DNA of 64,000 nt, taken from Aselliscus stoliczkanus (Eukaryota; Chordata; Mammalia; Chiroptera; Hipposideridae). Numbering within the stretch: the stretch's first letter is position 1; each line of letters opens with the position of its first letter. Below, in pieces: positions 12,327 through 23,280 of the stretch. The notes beneath the pieces are model-generated. The model was given only the letters and a program-made list of their open reading frames with translations. It searched no databases and was not told where the DNA came from. The translations under genes were made by a program, and so were the position numbers. The stretch spans positions 133,226,421-133,290,420 of the forward strand of contig CM066733.1 of assembly GCA_033961575.1 (NCBI GenBank), given 5' to 3'.

Positions 12327-12394
12327 TCAATTATGATTTCTTATAGCTTAAAAATAATCATTTAAAATTTGAAAGCACATTACAGTTTATAAAT

Positions 12395-12500
12395 AACGCA
12401 TGTATTAATCTTATTTTATTCTTACGGTATCCCAGTGTGATAGGTAAAGTGGTTATTGTCATCATACCCATTTATATAGATAAGTCACTAATTTTGAGGC
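12395..12500 (-). mobile_element. Possible MIR SINE fragment
   Basis: TTATTTTATTCTTACGGTAT, GTGTGATAGGTAAAGTGGTT and ATACCCATTTATATAGATAA resemble the reversed MIR core. The copy is degraded. Confidence 0.42.
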
Positions 12501-13550
12501 AAAGCTCAGTGGAATTCATAGTTTATAAGCCTTAGATAAGTAGTCTTAGAGGGCTACTTTGAAGATTTCTTTATCGTAGCTATTTTTTCAGAAGTTGACA
12601 TACCCGAATATGAAATTATGAAACGTGTACTTTATAATCACTTACAACCTTTCACAATCAGAAATAAGTCCTGAAGTCTTAGAAAGGTTTTAACCAGAGG
12701 ATGCCATCATCACAGATCAAAGCATCAGGTGTTCAGTAATGTAGAGAGGATAACAAGGGTTTTTGTGTTTGGTTGGTTGGTTGGTTTTGTTTTGTTTTTT
12801 ACCATGCAACAGTGTCTTTTTTTATGTGTGGGTTTTCATCAGCAGGAGGAACAAAGTGGAGAAAATCTAGTCTGCAGGCCATTTTTTCCTCAACCCCTGT
12901 TTTATTGGACCTGTTCATTGTGGATTAACCATCAGAGAGGGTAAATTTCGCATTAGTTAAGATATGTGAGCCAGGACAGAGGTCTCATGCCAATGAAAAC
13001 CCTGGTTTCTCTTTAAATGTACAAATAAAAGTAATAAAAGAAGCTGTAACTCACAATGAAACTAGAAGTTAGGTGGGGGACATCAGGCAGGTCCCCCAGT
13101 GCCTGAAGAAGGACCCAGGGGCTGGCAAAGAGATTCTCATTTCTGCTGTTGCTCTTGCTGTTAATATACGTTTGCAGAGAGAGTTAAGAGAATGCTGGGT
13201 TGTAGTTGAGACACCTGTTGTAAAATCAAACTGTGAATCTGTCAGCTGAACCCCTTCTGCTTCCCCCACCTCATCTTTCCTCATCTTGCCCCATCCACTC
13301 TCCTCTCTTTCCATGTGACAGTGGAATTCTGTGCTGCCTTGTATGGTCGGTCTGTAGAGCGAGTTCTTTACTTGCTGGCTTTGTTCCTTGAGATGAGTTA
13401 AGGCCAAAGTTATTACATTTCTATTCCACCTGAAGGACACTGTGAATTGTTTGAGTTTCTTCTATTTAGACTACATTAAACAAAGTTGAAAGACCTGTTT
13501 TTCCTTTCTTGCTCATTTTGAATTTCATTTGCATTGCATTTGTGAAACCA
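12501..13550. other. Non-coding DNA, no gene seen
   Basis: Contains a short GGTT repeat near 12771-12786. A 123-codon minus-strand ORF (13069-13440) has no recognisable family and is not called. Confidence 0.45.
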
Positions 13551-13588
13551 GGGTGGTGGTGGTGGTGGTGGCAGCCACGGTGGCAGTG

Positions 13589-13634
<46 letters not shown>
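13551..13634. repeat. Compound GGT and GT microsatellite
   Basis: Seven GGT units (13551-13571) are followed, after a short spacer, by an uninterrupted GT tract (13590-13634). A histidine/threonine-rich minus-strand ORF over it is an artefact of the repeat. Confidence 0.95.
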
Positions 13635-13636
<2 letters not shown>

Positions 13637-16299
13637 ACACATCCATTTTTGAACTGATGGAGAGGAAAGGCCAAGACAAAATGAATCAACTCCCTCAATA
13701 GTTTGAAATTTTTCTTTAAAGATAGAAGAAGGGTGGGAGTTCATAAGAGTATAAAGTACTTGCAAAATATCTGTGAGAAGACTTCCATTAAAATGGAGTT
13801 TTGTGAGAATCTATTGATAGACAAAATAATAGGGAACTGAAATGAGTATATGTTTCCAAATTTCTATTTTTTAAATGTACATTCCCTAGAATGATTAGAA
13901 ATAGTTAATACTGTAAATACTTTATTTTTAAAATCATAGGTGATAAAGGCTTATCTGCCTAGTGACTAGAGCATCCATAAGTCTACAAGACTTGTTAGTT
14001 CTCATTACATTTCTTTTATATGAGAACTACTCTATTTTCCTCTTAATGGGATGTTAGATTGACTCACAATGCCTGAAAAAAATGTGGTTACTTTGTAAGT
14101 CTATCTTGAAATTTCCTAATAGCACATTCATTATGGATATTAAGATTTGTAAGAATACTTACATGTCACATAGATGAGACCTCTTTGCTTCATGACTCCT
14201 CTGGGTACAGAACCTCCTCCCCAGCCCCTTTTCCCCATCCCCTCAATTCAAACTTCTGGCTGCAGATAGATGCTATCTCAAAGGGAATGTTGCTCACTGA
14301 GTAAGGTTAAAATCATAGGTTTACAAACCTGTAACTCTCTGCAAGACAAAAGAGATGCTAGCTATGAGATGTAACAGAATCGTCTGTTAGAGAATTTGTG
14401 TGGTTTAGTGATTTTTGTGCAACAAATGCTAGCACCTTGTCAGTTTGTCCCAATCTCTTGAGCCCGCAGTTGAGCCAAAAATCTCCTGAGCCAAGCTTTC
14501 TCACAAGATTTCCTGTATTTCCTGTTTCTATGTGAGCCAGAAATACCATGAGAACGACCTTTCTTGTGGTATTTTTGCACTTCTACCCTGGGATAAAGAG
14601 AATCCCATATTGGGGAGAATTTTTTTTTTTTTAATTGTGCAACATTTTAAATTTTTAAACCTTCAAATAAAGTAAATTCATCTTTGGGAAAGAAAATTTG
14701 AGATGGTGTTTGCTTGGCCCTAACTCATTTACACTCAGGAGCATTCATGTTAACAAGCCAACATTTTGTAACTTCTGTAAGATATTTTTACAAGGAAATA
14801 GGTAAAACAATGTAGAGACTACAATGGAAACTTATATCCTTGGATTTAAAAAGAATGTCATTCTTGAAGAACTGTGTCATGAAGAGTTGTAGTCTTACTA
14901 CATTAATGTATGGGACATAGTATATCGTATATTTGCTTTCTTTGTTCTTAACCCCTTTGTTCCAGGGGTCAGGCTATCCTGATGCTAAAGCACTATTGCA
15001 AAATAACTGAACAAAAATAAAAATAGTCAAACACTTAGGAAACTCTTCAGTTGTTATGTCAAAGAAGTTTGTGACTGAGGACCAAGCTTAAGACATTACT
15101 CAGGAAATATGGTAATAGAGTGAGCCTATATGTGATTATTAAATAAAATTGTCTCAATTCTGGAGTGCCATAATGTCTCCACTTTGATAGAAGGGTAAGA
15201 TAAGAACTAGAAGGATTGTCAAAAGTGTAGAAGTGTCAGATTGATGCTTCAATCCTTTCAACTCTTAACAAAGAAGGCAATAAAAAAGGCACATCTTTCT
15301 CCTAAGTGTATCACTGATTATTCCCTAATTGGGTTGTATGAATCTCTGGTTGTTATTGAAAGAATAGTCTGATCGATATTTTAATAATGAAATTCATAAA
15401 CAGTAGTGTCTTCAGTGTCTTTTATTGTTTTATACCCTCAAAGGATGCTGATCCTTCTTCATCTGTTAGGAAAGAGAATCAGTTTGCCAGTGTACTTTTC
15501 CATCCCAACAAAAAGAAAAGCCACTTAATTCCGTGTGGAAAACTAAACTTATTAACCATGGGTTTAGAGGAATAATAATAACAACAAAATTACTGTAGCC
15601 TCTGCTAGTTTCAGCTTTGAAAATAAATGAGGTAAGGGCAGTGAAAATAAAACACACCCTACAGTGGTCTTTCTCCTCTCCCCCAAGCCTTTTCTTTCCT
15701 CCCGTAAAGAAATATCAAATGATCGTGTGATAAACTAGCCCAGACAGAAAGGAGCAGGGGCACCAGATCATACATCAGCAAAACAAAATGCCAAGGAAAA
15801 TATAGCACTTTGTAACGCAGAGAAGTGAAGAGGAGAGAAAGGCAGGGCTGTGGCAATGGCCTCCAAGAAAACAGGAGCTATCCGCGTGAATGTTCAGTGC
15901 AAATTGCTCTTACAAACCCAATTTGCTGGCAAAAGTGCCAAATACAATACCACCCCACTTTCATTTATGCCCAGGGCTTTTCACACAAGCTACAGGGGGC
16001 GTCCCCTTTGTTGTATGGATTCTGACTTTCAGGGTTAGAGCCTCTGTCTCTGAGCCAAGGGACCCAAGACGCGTGACCCATGATTGTCCTCAACTGAACC
16101 ACTCTCAGGTGGAGGCACAGCAGTTAGTGGTCCAGATATTAAGTCCACAATGGTCTGTCTCTGGAAAGTGAATCTTCCACCTTTTCTTTCCTTTCTTGTC
16201 ACTGCCATTTACGGCCCCACCCCCACCCCCACCACCACCCCCACTACCTTCCCCACACACAAATTTCCTTAAAATTATTATTACTTTCCTTTGAAATGA
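13635..16299. other. Non-coding DNA upstream of the promoter region
   Basis: Mostly AT-rich, becoming more GC-rich after 15.8 kb. AGGTTTACAAACCT, with 6-bp inverted arms, lies at 14317-14330. A CCCCA/CCCCC cluster lies at 16216-16250. Overlapping ORFs at 15825-16272 in three frames show no protein family. Confidence 0.45.
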
Positions 16300-16549
16300 G
16301 TTTTTAACAATTCCAAGCTACAGGTCCAGACGATGCAACCCACTGCACGTTTGCAGGAGATCCTCGATGCTTCCCTAATGCACTTCTTTCGGAGTTCGCT
16401 TTGGAATGTGATTCAGTGTTATTTCCCTTCCAACTGAAGGGCAGCTGAGGTTACAAAGGGATTTGACTAATAGGCCAAAAACCCAGTTAGGTTTCTGAGA
16501 ACCAAAGGACAGCAAAGGGGGAGGGGTGCCGAGGAAGGGAGTGTGTGAA

Positions 16550-17301
16550 CTGTGGTGCTGAGGATCAATCCAAGAGCCGTAGGAATAACCCCATCCAGTG
16601 CAGACCGTGGTGGACAGGCAAGGTGGCCCCCGGCCAGACCTTCCCGAGAGAAGCAGCTGCAAATTGGTTCTGCGGGTGCTCAGCTTCCCGTTTCCCGAGA
16701 GCTCCTTGAGACTTGCGGGGCTGGAGCCAGGGAAGCTTCTAGGCTTCCTGCACCACGGGGAGGGGAGGGGGGGCGGATGCCTTGCCTGACACCTCCAGAT
16801 TACTGGCCTCTGGGGACCCCTCTGAGACGCTGGCAAAGGGGAACCCACTTCTTTGCCTGAAGTTCTTCACGGCTAAACTCGACAAACTTTGACAAGCACC
16901 AAAAGAGAATTGAGAGCAAATAAATCAGAAGAAGAGGGAGAGCAAATGCTCAAACCTCGATGGCTCCCCCCCCCCGCTGTCTTTCCAGCTGTAGCCTGGG
17001 ATTAATTAAGTGCTGTGAAGTCAGTGCCTGAGAGAGAAGGCAAAAAAATATATGCGTTCTATCTCTAAGGAAGGAGCACGGTGAGAAACCTGGGGAAGCG
17101 ACTCGCTCTCGCCTTCAGTGTTTGTGGAAGGGACTGGAGGGCCCAGGTGGCTGTGCCAGGCTGGAGGAGGCTTGCCTTTCCAAAGCTGCAGAGGGTTTCA
17201 CCGGGGTCCGCCTTCCCCTGCCTGGGAAGAGTTTCCCCTCTGGTAGCAGCAGCCGGCGCGGCAGCAGCAGCCCTACCTCCTCTTCAGGGGAACAGGGCAC
17301 A
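16550..17301 (+). promoter_or_regulatory. CpG-rich promoter and 5' UTR region of the PDE7B-like exon
   Basis: GC content and CpG density rise sharply compared with the surrounding AT-rich DNA, for example GGGAGGGGGGGCGGATGCC near 16760 and AGCAGCCGGCGCGGCAGCAG near 17249. GC-box-like G-runs are present. A TATA-like AAAAAATATATGCG at about 17042-17055 could set a start near 17075-17085. The 5' UTR would then run to the ATG at 17302. The reading frame of the exon stays open upstream to at least 17122, but with no ATG in that stretch. The transcription start cannot be fixed from sequence alone. Confidence 0.55.
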
Positions 17302-17539
17302 ATGCCTGTGCTAGAACGCTATTTCCACTCTGCAGAGCTAGGCAGAAGGTGGACAGCCCCAGAAGGGGCGCTGCCCTCCACCCCGGGCAGCCGACTGGGG
17401 TGCCAGCAGGGGCCGCTGCCCTGGGACTTGCCAGAGATGATCAGGATGGTCAAGCTGGTTTGGAAATCCAAAAGTGAGCTGCAGGCGTCCAAGCAGAGAG
17501 GCATTCTGGAGGCTGACGATGCTCTCCACAGCTTTCCAG
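17302..17539 (+). CDS. PDE7B: Alternative first coding exon, probable PDE7B (cAMP phosphodiesterase 7B)
   Basis: Seen: an ATG in good context (A at -3) opens 79 codons plus one base and ends at CCAG|GTAAAT, a good donor. The peptide starts MPVLERYFHSAELGRRWTAP, has a Pro/Gly-rich middle, then a basic stretch MIRMVKLVWKSKSELQ (residues 46-61), and ends DDALHSFPG. The exon ends after the first base of the Gly codon. Known: PDE7B hydrolyses cAMP in the cytosol, and rodent PDE7B has variants differing only in the N-terminus. The shared second exon begins after a Gly, reading DIRLRG. Inferred: FPG joined to DIRLRG keeps frame, and I recall a closely similar N-terminus for a PDE7B isoform. No catalytic residues are encoded here; they lie in later exons outside the window. 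An internal Met at residue 46 (17437) also has a good start context. If PDE7B is wrong, it is still a convincing first coding exon. Confidence 0.62.
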
Positions 17540-17545
17540 GTAAAT
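17540..17545 (+). other. 5' splice donor of the first coding exon
   Basis: The junction CCAG|GTAAAT fits the donor consensus at -1, +1, +2, +3 and +4. If it is not used, the frame runs on only to a stop near 17582. The donor makes this a phase-1 exon. Confidence 0.65.
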
Positions 17546-17744
17546 CGATGGTGAGGAGTGACAGGGAACAGGACCCGGCCTGATGACTTTCGGTCCCTTC
17601 CTTGGAGAGTCCAGGCCATCAAAATGGGAAAAGGAAGGACCACAAGCTGTGCAGCATAGGGTCCGAGGACTGTGATTAATGAGTGTTTGCTATATGATAA
17701 AAATGCATCTTAAAATTAAGAGTGATGTGGTAGGAGGAGCTTTA

Positions 17745-17880
17745 ATAGCCTGAAATCAAGCAACCTGGTCCTGGGCTTGTTACTTGCTTGCCCTGTGGCT
17801 TAAACAAGTAAAATTCCCTGAGCTTCGGTCTTGAAAAGGAGGGGATGGAGTTGAAGGCTCTTTAATATCCATCCTGCCTC
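17745..17880 (+). mobile_element. Possible MIR SINE fragment
   Basis: CAACCTGGTCCTGGGCTTGT, TACTTGCTTGCCCTGTGGCT and TTCCCTGAGCTTCGGTCTTG follow the forward MIR order with much divergence. Confidence 0.42.
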
Positions 17881-19662
17881 TGCACTTTCTTGTTAACAGG
17901 TCCGAGTTATCTCAGAGAGAGTATTCTTTTGGGGTTGCGTTTTGTAATGCTGTACATAAAGTAAAATATATTTTCCCAATTTTAACTATGAAACCACAGC
18001 AGGTATAAATCATCCCAGGACTGAGTTTGGCTGAGAAGCTTTTTATGTCGTGGGAAAGTTGGTAAAGTTCCTTGCCTCAGTTTCTCCTTTGGACAAATGT
18101 TAATAATACAAATTCCCTCATTAATGTCAGGAAAAATCAAGTCACTCACAAATGTGGAAACGATTCATTAGGACTTTGTCATGTTATAAGAATGTGCTGT
18201 GTTTGGGACAGTTGTGGAGAACTTTAGCTGTGATTCTAACAGTGGGCTGTGCAGCCACAGAGAGACCTGGTAGCCTTGTGAAGGAGCCACAGGGATACCC
18301 GCAACATCATAAGCTAAGAATGCATCACCGACTGCAGGGTGCTTGCTGTCTTCCTTGGGGAATATGTTGACAGACATTTGGAAAGTGGCGGTGCTCTTTA
18401 GAAGAAGGGATATGAACATGTGTTTATGCATTTGAAGTCTTGGCTAGCCCTGACATACCATTGGTGGGGAGAGATGGGGTGCTAGATGGAAAAGATATAT
18501 CAAAAATTATCTTGCTCTTTCTCATGGAAAAAGACTAGGAAATCAACACTCGACCGATTTTGTTTTTAATAATTTATGCAGAAACTATTTTAAGTGACCT
18601 AATAATCTAAAAAGAATATTATGAAAAATAATGCTCTGGGGGAAAGAAAAAGATTCGAGAGGAAGAAAAGCACAACAGTGTTAGCCTCTAGTAAACAATG
18701 AGTTCTTAAGAAAGAGAAGGAAACCAATAGGACTGAGGTTTATGTGGCAACTGGGAGATGGATGCCCAGAGAAATGGGTCTTGGTCAGAAGAAATGAGGT
18801 AATGCTAAAACCATCCCAAATTTCATGTGAGTAGTACCAAATAAAAATGGAAAAACCCACCTGGGCAGAAAACTGAACTATGACACTTCAACTGTTACCA
18901 CTGTTGGTTTGTTTCAGTATATTAAATGATTAAGATGCGTATTTCAAATTACACCTTTGATAAAACTACATAATTCAACAGATGTTAACAAGTCTGTGGG
19001 GATGGGTGTGCATTAATATATTGTATTATATGTTAGTGCATGTCTAATTCCTGAAAAAGCAATGTTACAGAGAGAAAACAGAACTCCTGTACCTTTTTAT
19101 CCCTTAAAAGGTACATTTCTCTTGATACTACAAAATTGAACTAGTTGAGTCTTAATATGCACCTGGACCACTGCCTTACTTTCAATGGAATATGTGTCAA
19201 CGGCCACTTTGGTTCCCAGGCAGGGTCCATTTCAACACCTGCCCAAAGGGCGCCTGCTCGCCTCCTCTTCTTCCTCCCCTGCCTTCCCCTTCTCAGGGAG
19301 ATGAGGGGCTCATGCTTTCTATCAGGGGCATAAAGCCTTATCATCCATATTTACAGCATGGGGCCATAGGATGAAACCCCAAAGACAAGTTGCCTCATTT
19401 TCCAAATTATCTCATACTTCCTCTCTCATCTAGTTCCTGATGCTGCGTTTTCTCCTCGCATCCCTTCAACTCTTTAACTGTGTCATTCTCACCATGACAG
19501 CCTGACAGTGAGGGCCTCAGGAACACTTGTAAAATATATCTAAAACTCTGACTTTTTTTTCCATTTTTGAAAAGCAATGCTTTAAGCTGTTTTCAGTTTG
19601 TGTACAGGGGTTTGTAGTAAAAAGCTCCTCAAAAAAATCACTAAGCCAAATGGTAACATTTC

Positions 19663-19669
<7 letters not shown>
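17881..19669. other. Presumed intron, nothing recognised
   Basis: Ordinary AT-rich non-coding DNA. The ORFs at 18152-18431 and 19141-19374 overlap on opposite strands and lack protein signatures. Confidence 0.5.

Positions 19670-19733
<64 letters not shown>
19670..19733. repeat. CT dinucleotide microsatellite
   Basis: TCTC repeats with a single TTT interruption near the end. The Arg-Glu and Ser-Leu ORFs on the two strands are artefacts of it. A mirror-symmetric pyrimidine tract of this kind can form triplex DNA. Confidence 0.95.
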
Positions 19734-19734
<1 letters not shown>

Positions 19735-19799
19735 AAACCTGACCCTTCCCTCAGAACTCTCAAACAATTTCTTCTTCAACAGTACTAAACAGCTTGCTC

Positions 19800-20080
19800 T
19801 TCTTTAAATGCATCAAGTGGTGCCTTGCCTATAAGCCTTGCTCGTAAGCTTTGCCTTATGCTTGAAATGTCTTTCTTCAACTCAGTCAACTGAAAATCTT
19901 CTGTTCAAATGACCAAGTCCAGCTCAGCATCCTTTTCATTGTAGAGATTTTCCATCTTCCCCCACCATCATTTATTCCCTCCTCTTTCCTATCTTTACCT
20001 GTAGGGACTTAACATATTACATTGATTGCACACAATATTTTTACCATGCTAGTCACTAAAAACAGGAAAATTAAATCTTG
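19800..20080 (+). mobile_element. Possible L2-type LINE 3' UTR fragment
   Basis: GAAATGTCTTTCTTCAACTC, CAACTGAAAATCTTCTGTTC and TCAGCATCCTTTTCATTGTA resemble the pyrimidine-rich L2 3' region in spacing and wording. Weak match. Confidence 0.35.
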
Positions 20081-20829
20081 TGACAGTCTAGATATATTTT
20101 GACTGCTGGTAATAACGGATAAATAGGTTTGTATTTTTTAAAACCATGAAATTGCAGAAATTCTGAATAGAACAAACCAGTCTAGAGGACTTTAGAGATG
20201 GGTGTCTCTGTTTCTTAATAAGTTGGATTTAACCTTAAAAGTTCCTGCTTTTCCTTTCCTTAGTGAAGGTCAGTTTTGCTTTTACTCATACTTCCTAGAC
20301 AAGACTGGAACTTTGTTTCTCACAAGTGAAATAGAAAAGCGCTCTGAAATTTTGCTTAGGAAATAAAGAGAGAGAGCAAAAGGATTTGTGGAGAAATAAA
20401 TGCATGAATCTGTCTTCATGAGAGAACTTAAGATGAAATACGCTGAACTGTGAGTGATGGGAGGTAGAAGGCAATAGTGTCTCCCAAAGAGAGCAAGAAA
20501 GTGCTAGAGAGGAAGTGACACATGCGAACTGTCTTACCATCTTCAGATGGGCATTCACTGGAGGTTATGGTGACTATTCCAAACAAAAGGCTGGAGGAGG
20601 GAATGGGGGACGATAGAAGGCAAACAGGCTCGTCATCTCCACATATTAGGGTGTATGCATCTGGTCATGCATGCACTCTGAGCTGGGCATTGACTGAGGC
20701 ACTGTTCACCCCGGAAAGGGGCTCTGGAAGTCATCAACCGTCATGCCCAAAGTCAGAGCATCAAATCGGTTCACTGAGTCATACCCAAGTATTTAATGTT
20801 ATTAATACTTGAATCATTTTTCCTTTATG
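20081..20829. other. Presumed intron, nothing recognised
   Basis: Two opposite ORFs around 20295-20812 have no recognisable family. No repeat identified. Confidence 0.45.
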
Positions 20830-20980
20830 AAGCAAATGAAGGATGCTCTGATTATCTAATTAACACTAGATCAAAGAAATAGTTCAGAGAGACTAAACAA
20901 CTTGTCTCGGGTCACACTGACTGTGACAGAGCCCGACCAGGATCTCAATTGCCCAGGGCTAGTCCACAGACCTTACATGA
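20830..20980 (-). mobile_element. MIR SINE fragment
   Basis: GAGAGACTAAACAACTTGTC, then TCGGGTCACACTGACTGTGA and CAGAGCCCGACCAGGATCTC, matches the reversed MIR core with its order preserved. Confidence 0.6.
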
Positions 20981-22409
20981 TCAGGGCCCATGCTGGGTAA
21001 TTTAAATTTAAACCAAGTTATTGTTTCATTGATTATATACAGATGGGTAAACATAGGAACTCACAATATAAATCTTGGCCAAAAGAAAAAAATAATAATG
21101 CCATGCAAAATAAGTCAAAAGATTGTACCTCCTTTACATTTTTCTACTTATTTTGTGGACTTTAGTTTTAGATCCAAGCTGCAAGTGCTAAGGAGTCCCA
21201 GAGAAAGATCCCCATTTATTATCAATAGAAAGTAAGCTTTAAAACATGGTGGTAAGAGCCTGCCTAGAAGTTGAGGAGTGGGGACAGAGAAGAAGGATGA
21301 GAAATAAATAGGTGGTTTCTCAAATGCTGTGAGTGCAAATATTATTCTAATTGTGATTCTAGCAGCAATCTGTGTAAGACTAGACATCCCCTAGCAGGAC
21401 TTGCTCTTAGTTGAATAAATAATTTGATTTTGGAATTCAACCAAATAACTGCAATTCCTGCTGTGGAACTTAGCTTTCATTTTGGTGTCCCTGTTCTAAA
21501 TTTTACATTATATTTTACTTATTTATTAAACTTGTTCCCATTTCAACAGACTTTGATTGGAGAAAAATATGAAAACACACAACTCCCTCAAGAAAATAAA
21601 TTCATTTTCCCCATAGCTATTGTACTTGTCCTGCCTTTCAAGGAGAATGCGAATATCAGAAATTTGCTTTATGCTCAGCCCTGAAAAATCAAACAACTTT
21701 AGATGAGAAAATCTCCAAAAGAATTCTCTGATTCCAGAACTCTACAATTCAAATTGACATGTAAAGGGCTATGTTAAAATATCTCAAGTATAACACATGG
21801 TATAAATTAAATATGTTGAAAACTGAACACTTTGATCATTATAGTTTAAAGAGCACTTATTAGATACTTAGTGTATACCAGGGACTCAGAGATGAAACAA
21901 AGGCATAATGAGAGAAGGGCAATTATGAATTCATGAATCAGAATTCTGTCTACAACAGTAGTGTAAAAAGTGGCCCTTGTTAGTTTACACCTCTGTCGAC
22001 TGAAAGTATTATCTATAAAATGTGATATTTAAAAATTCAAACATACTTTCAAATACTCATCAATATTAATGATTTCATTAAAAGCAGGACAAATTGCTAT
22101 GATCAAAGAATCAGTTTTCTTAACAGTAGATAACTTGACATTAATTCACAACATTTTCTAACACTACTTCTTTAGATGTTAGCCTGCATTCATTCTATAG
22201 CTATCCTGGGTAATAATCATTGACAATTTAGTCCATTTGCAATTTAATGCAAAATTGAGTCAAAACTGGACCACATCATCTCACTTTGAACCAAACCTGT
22301 TCCTTCACCTGACTTCCTCATTTTCATAAGTGCCTTCACCCCTGCAGAAGTCTAGGTTCAAAACCGCCTTCTCCAGTTCTCCAATTCCAATAGTTCTATG
22401 TATAAGACT
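20981..22409. other. Presumed intron, nothing recognised
   Basis: AT-rich DNA. A short stretch near 21850-21890 (GAGCACTTATTAGATACTTA) may be a MIR or L2 scrap. No exon seen. Confidence 0.45.
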
Positions 22410-22640
22410 GGTTAAGGGTATCAGAGTATTGTTGCAGTGTAGAGATTTTAAAATTTTTAAATCCTGTCTCTCTATTACTACCCTGTGAACCTGAACAAAT
22501 TACTTCATCTCTCTCTCTCTCTGCCTCAGCTTCCTCTTCTATAAAAAAGGAATAACAATAGTACCTTCACAAAAGGCAAAGATTAAATGAGATAATACAA
22601 GAAATAAATGCCTAGAAAAAAGCCTAAGCCCTACTACATT
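22410..22640 (+). mobile_element. MIR SINE fragment
   Basis: ACCTGAACAAATTACTTCAT, CTGCCTCAGCTTCCTCTTCT, AATAACAATAGTACCTTCAC and GATTAAATGAGATAATACAA follow the forward MIR layout. A small CTCT run lies inside it. Confidence 0.6.
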
Positions 22641-22749
22641 CTCAGAAAATGTTAACTATCATAATTATTGGTATTGATGCTATTTTCTCCACAACTTATT
22701 TTACACTCATTGCCTGATTTCTACTGGGTTATGTAGCTCTTCACCAAAC

Positions 22750-23280
22750 CTCATGTTGTTTTGTCTATAATTTTGCAATAGCCTCCAACTGTAGTACACT
22801 CTCTACCCCTCTTCTTTGTACTCTGATTTAGATCAATAACGTCAAAAGAAAAATCCGGATTTGTCTTGCCGCTCTTCAAAATCCTTCAACGATTCTGCAT
22901 CGAATGCAAACAAAATCCAAATTCTTTCATCCTGCCTTTAAAGCTCCCCACACTCTGGAACAAGCTCACTTTTCCCATTTTGTCATTACTGCCCTCTAAG
23001 CGTATATATTCCACCCAGACAGACAAGCATCCCACAGCTTCCTACTAGCTTTCTGCTTGTTATTCCCAGTGCCTACAATGACTTCTTTCCACATCCCCAA
23101 CTTCTGTTATTCCTTAAGACCCCATTTATATGCTTCTGTACAAAGCCTTCCTGAGATCACTGAGGAAAGGTATGTCTTTCTCTTCTGAAGTCTTCTTGAG
23201 AACCTGGAGAATATTTTATTCTTTTGTGTTCTCATTAGCATCTTTCACATGTCAGCCACTCAATACACTTTGATAAGTGA
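22750..23280 (+). mobile_element. L2 LINE 3' region
   Basis: AAAATCCTTCAACGATTCTG, then AAGCTCCCCACACTCTGGAA, CCCATTTATATGCTTCTGTA, CAAAGCCTTCCTGAGATCAC and CACTCAATACACTTTGATAA follow the L2 order in forward orientation. Confidence 0.55.

Noticed and set aside
13466..13765. Minus-strand ORF with His-Thr repeats
   Set aside because: Translation artefact of the GT and GGT microsatellites.
16375..16848. 157-codon minus-strand ORF in the promoter region
   Set aside because: Long open frames arise by chance in GC-rich DNA; three frames are open here and the composition is Pro/Ser/Arg-biased without a family match.
17122..17301. Extension of the exon ORF to 17122 as an annotated start
   Set aside because: The codon at 17122 is TTG, not ATG; the first in-frame ATG is at 17302.
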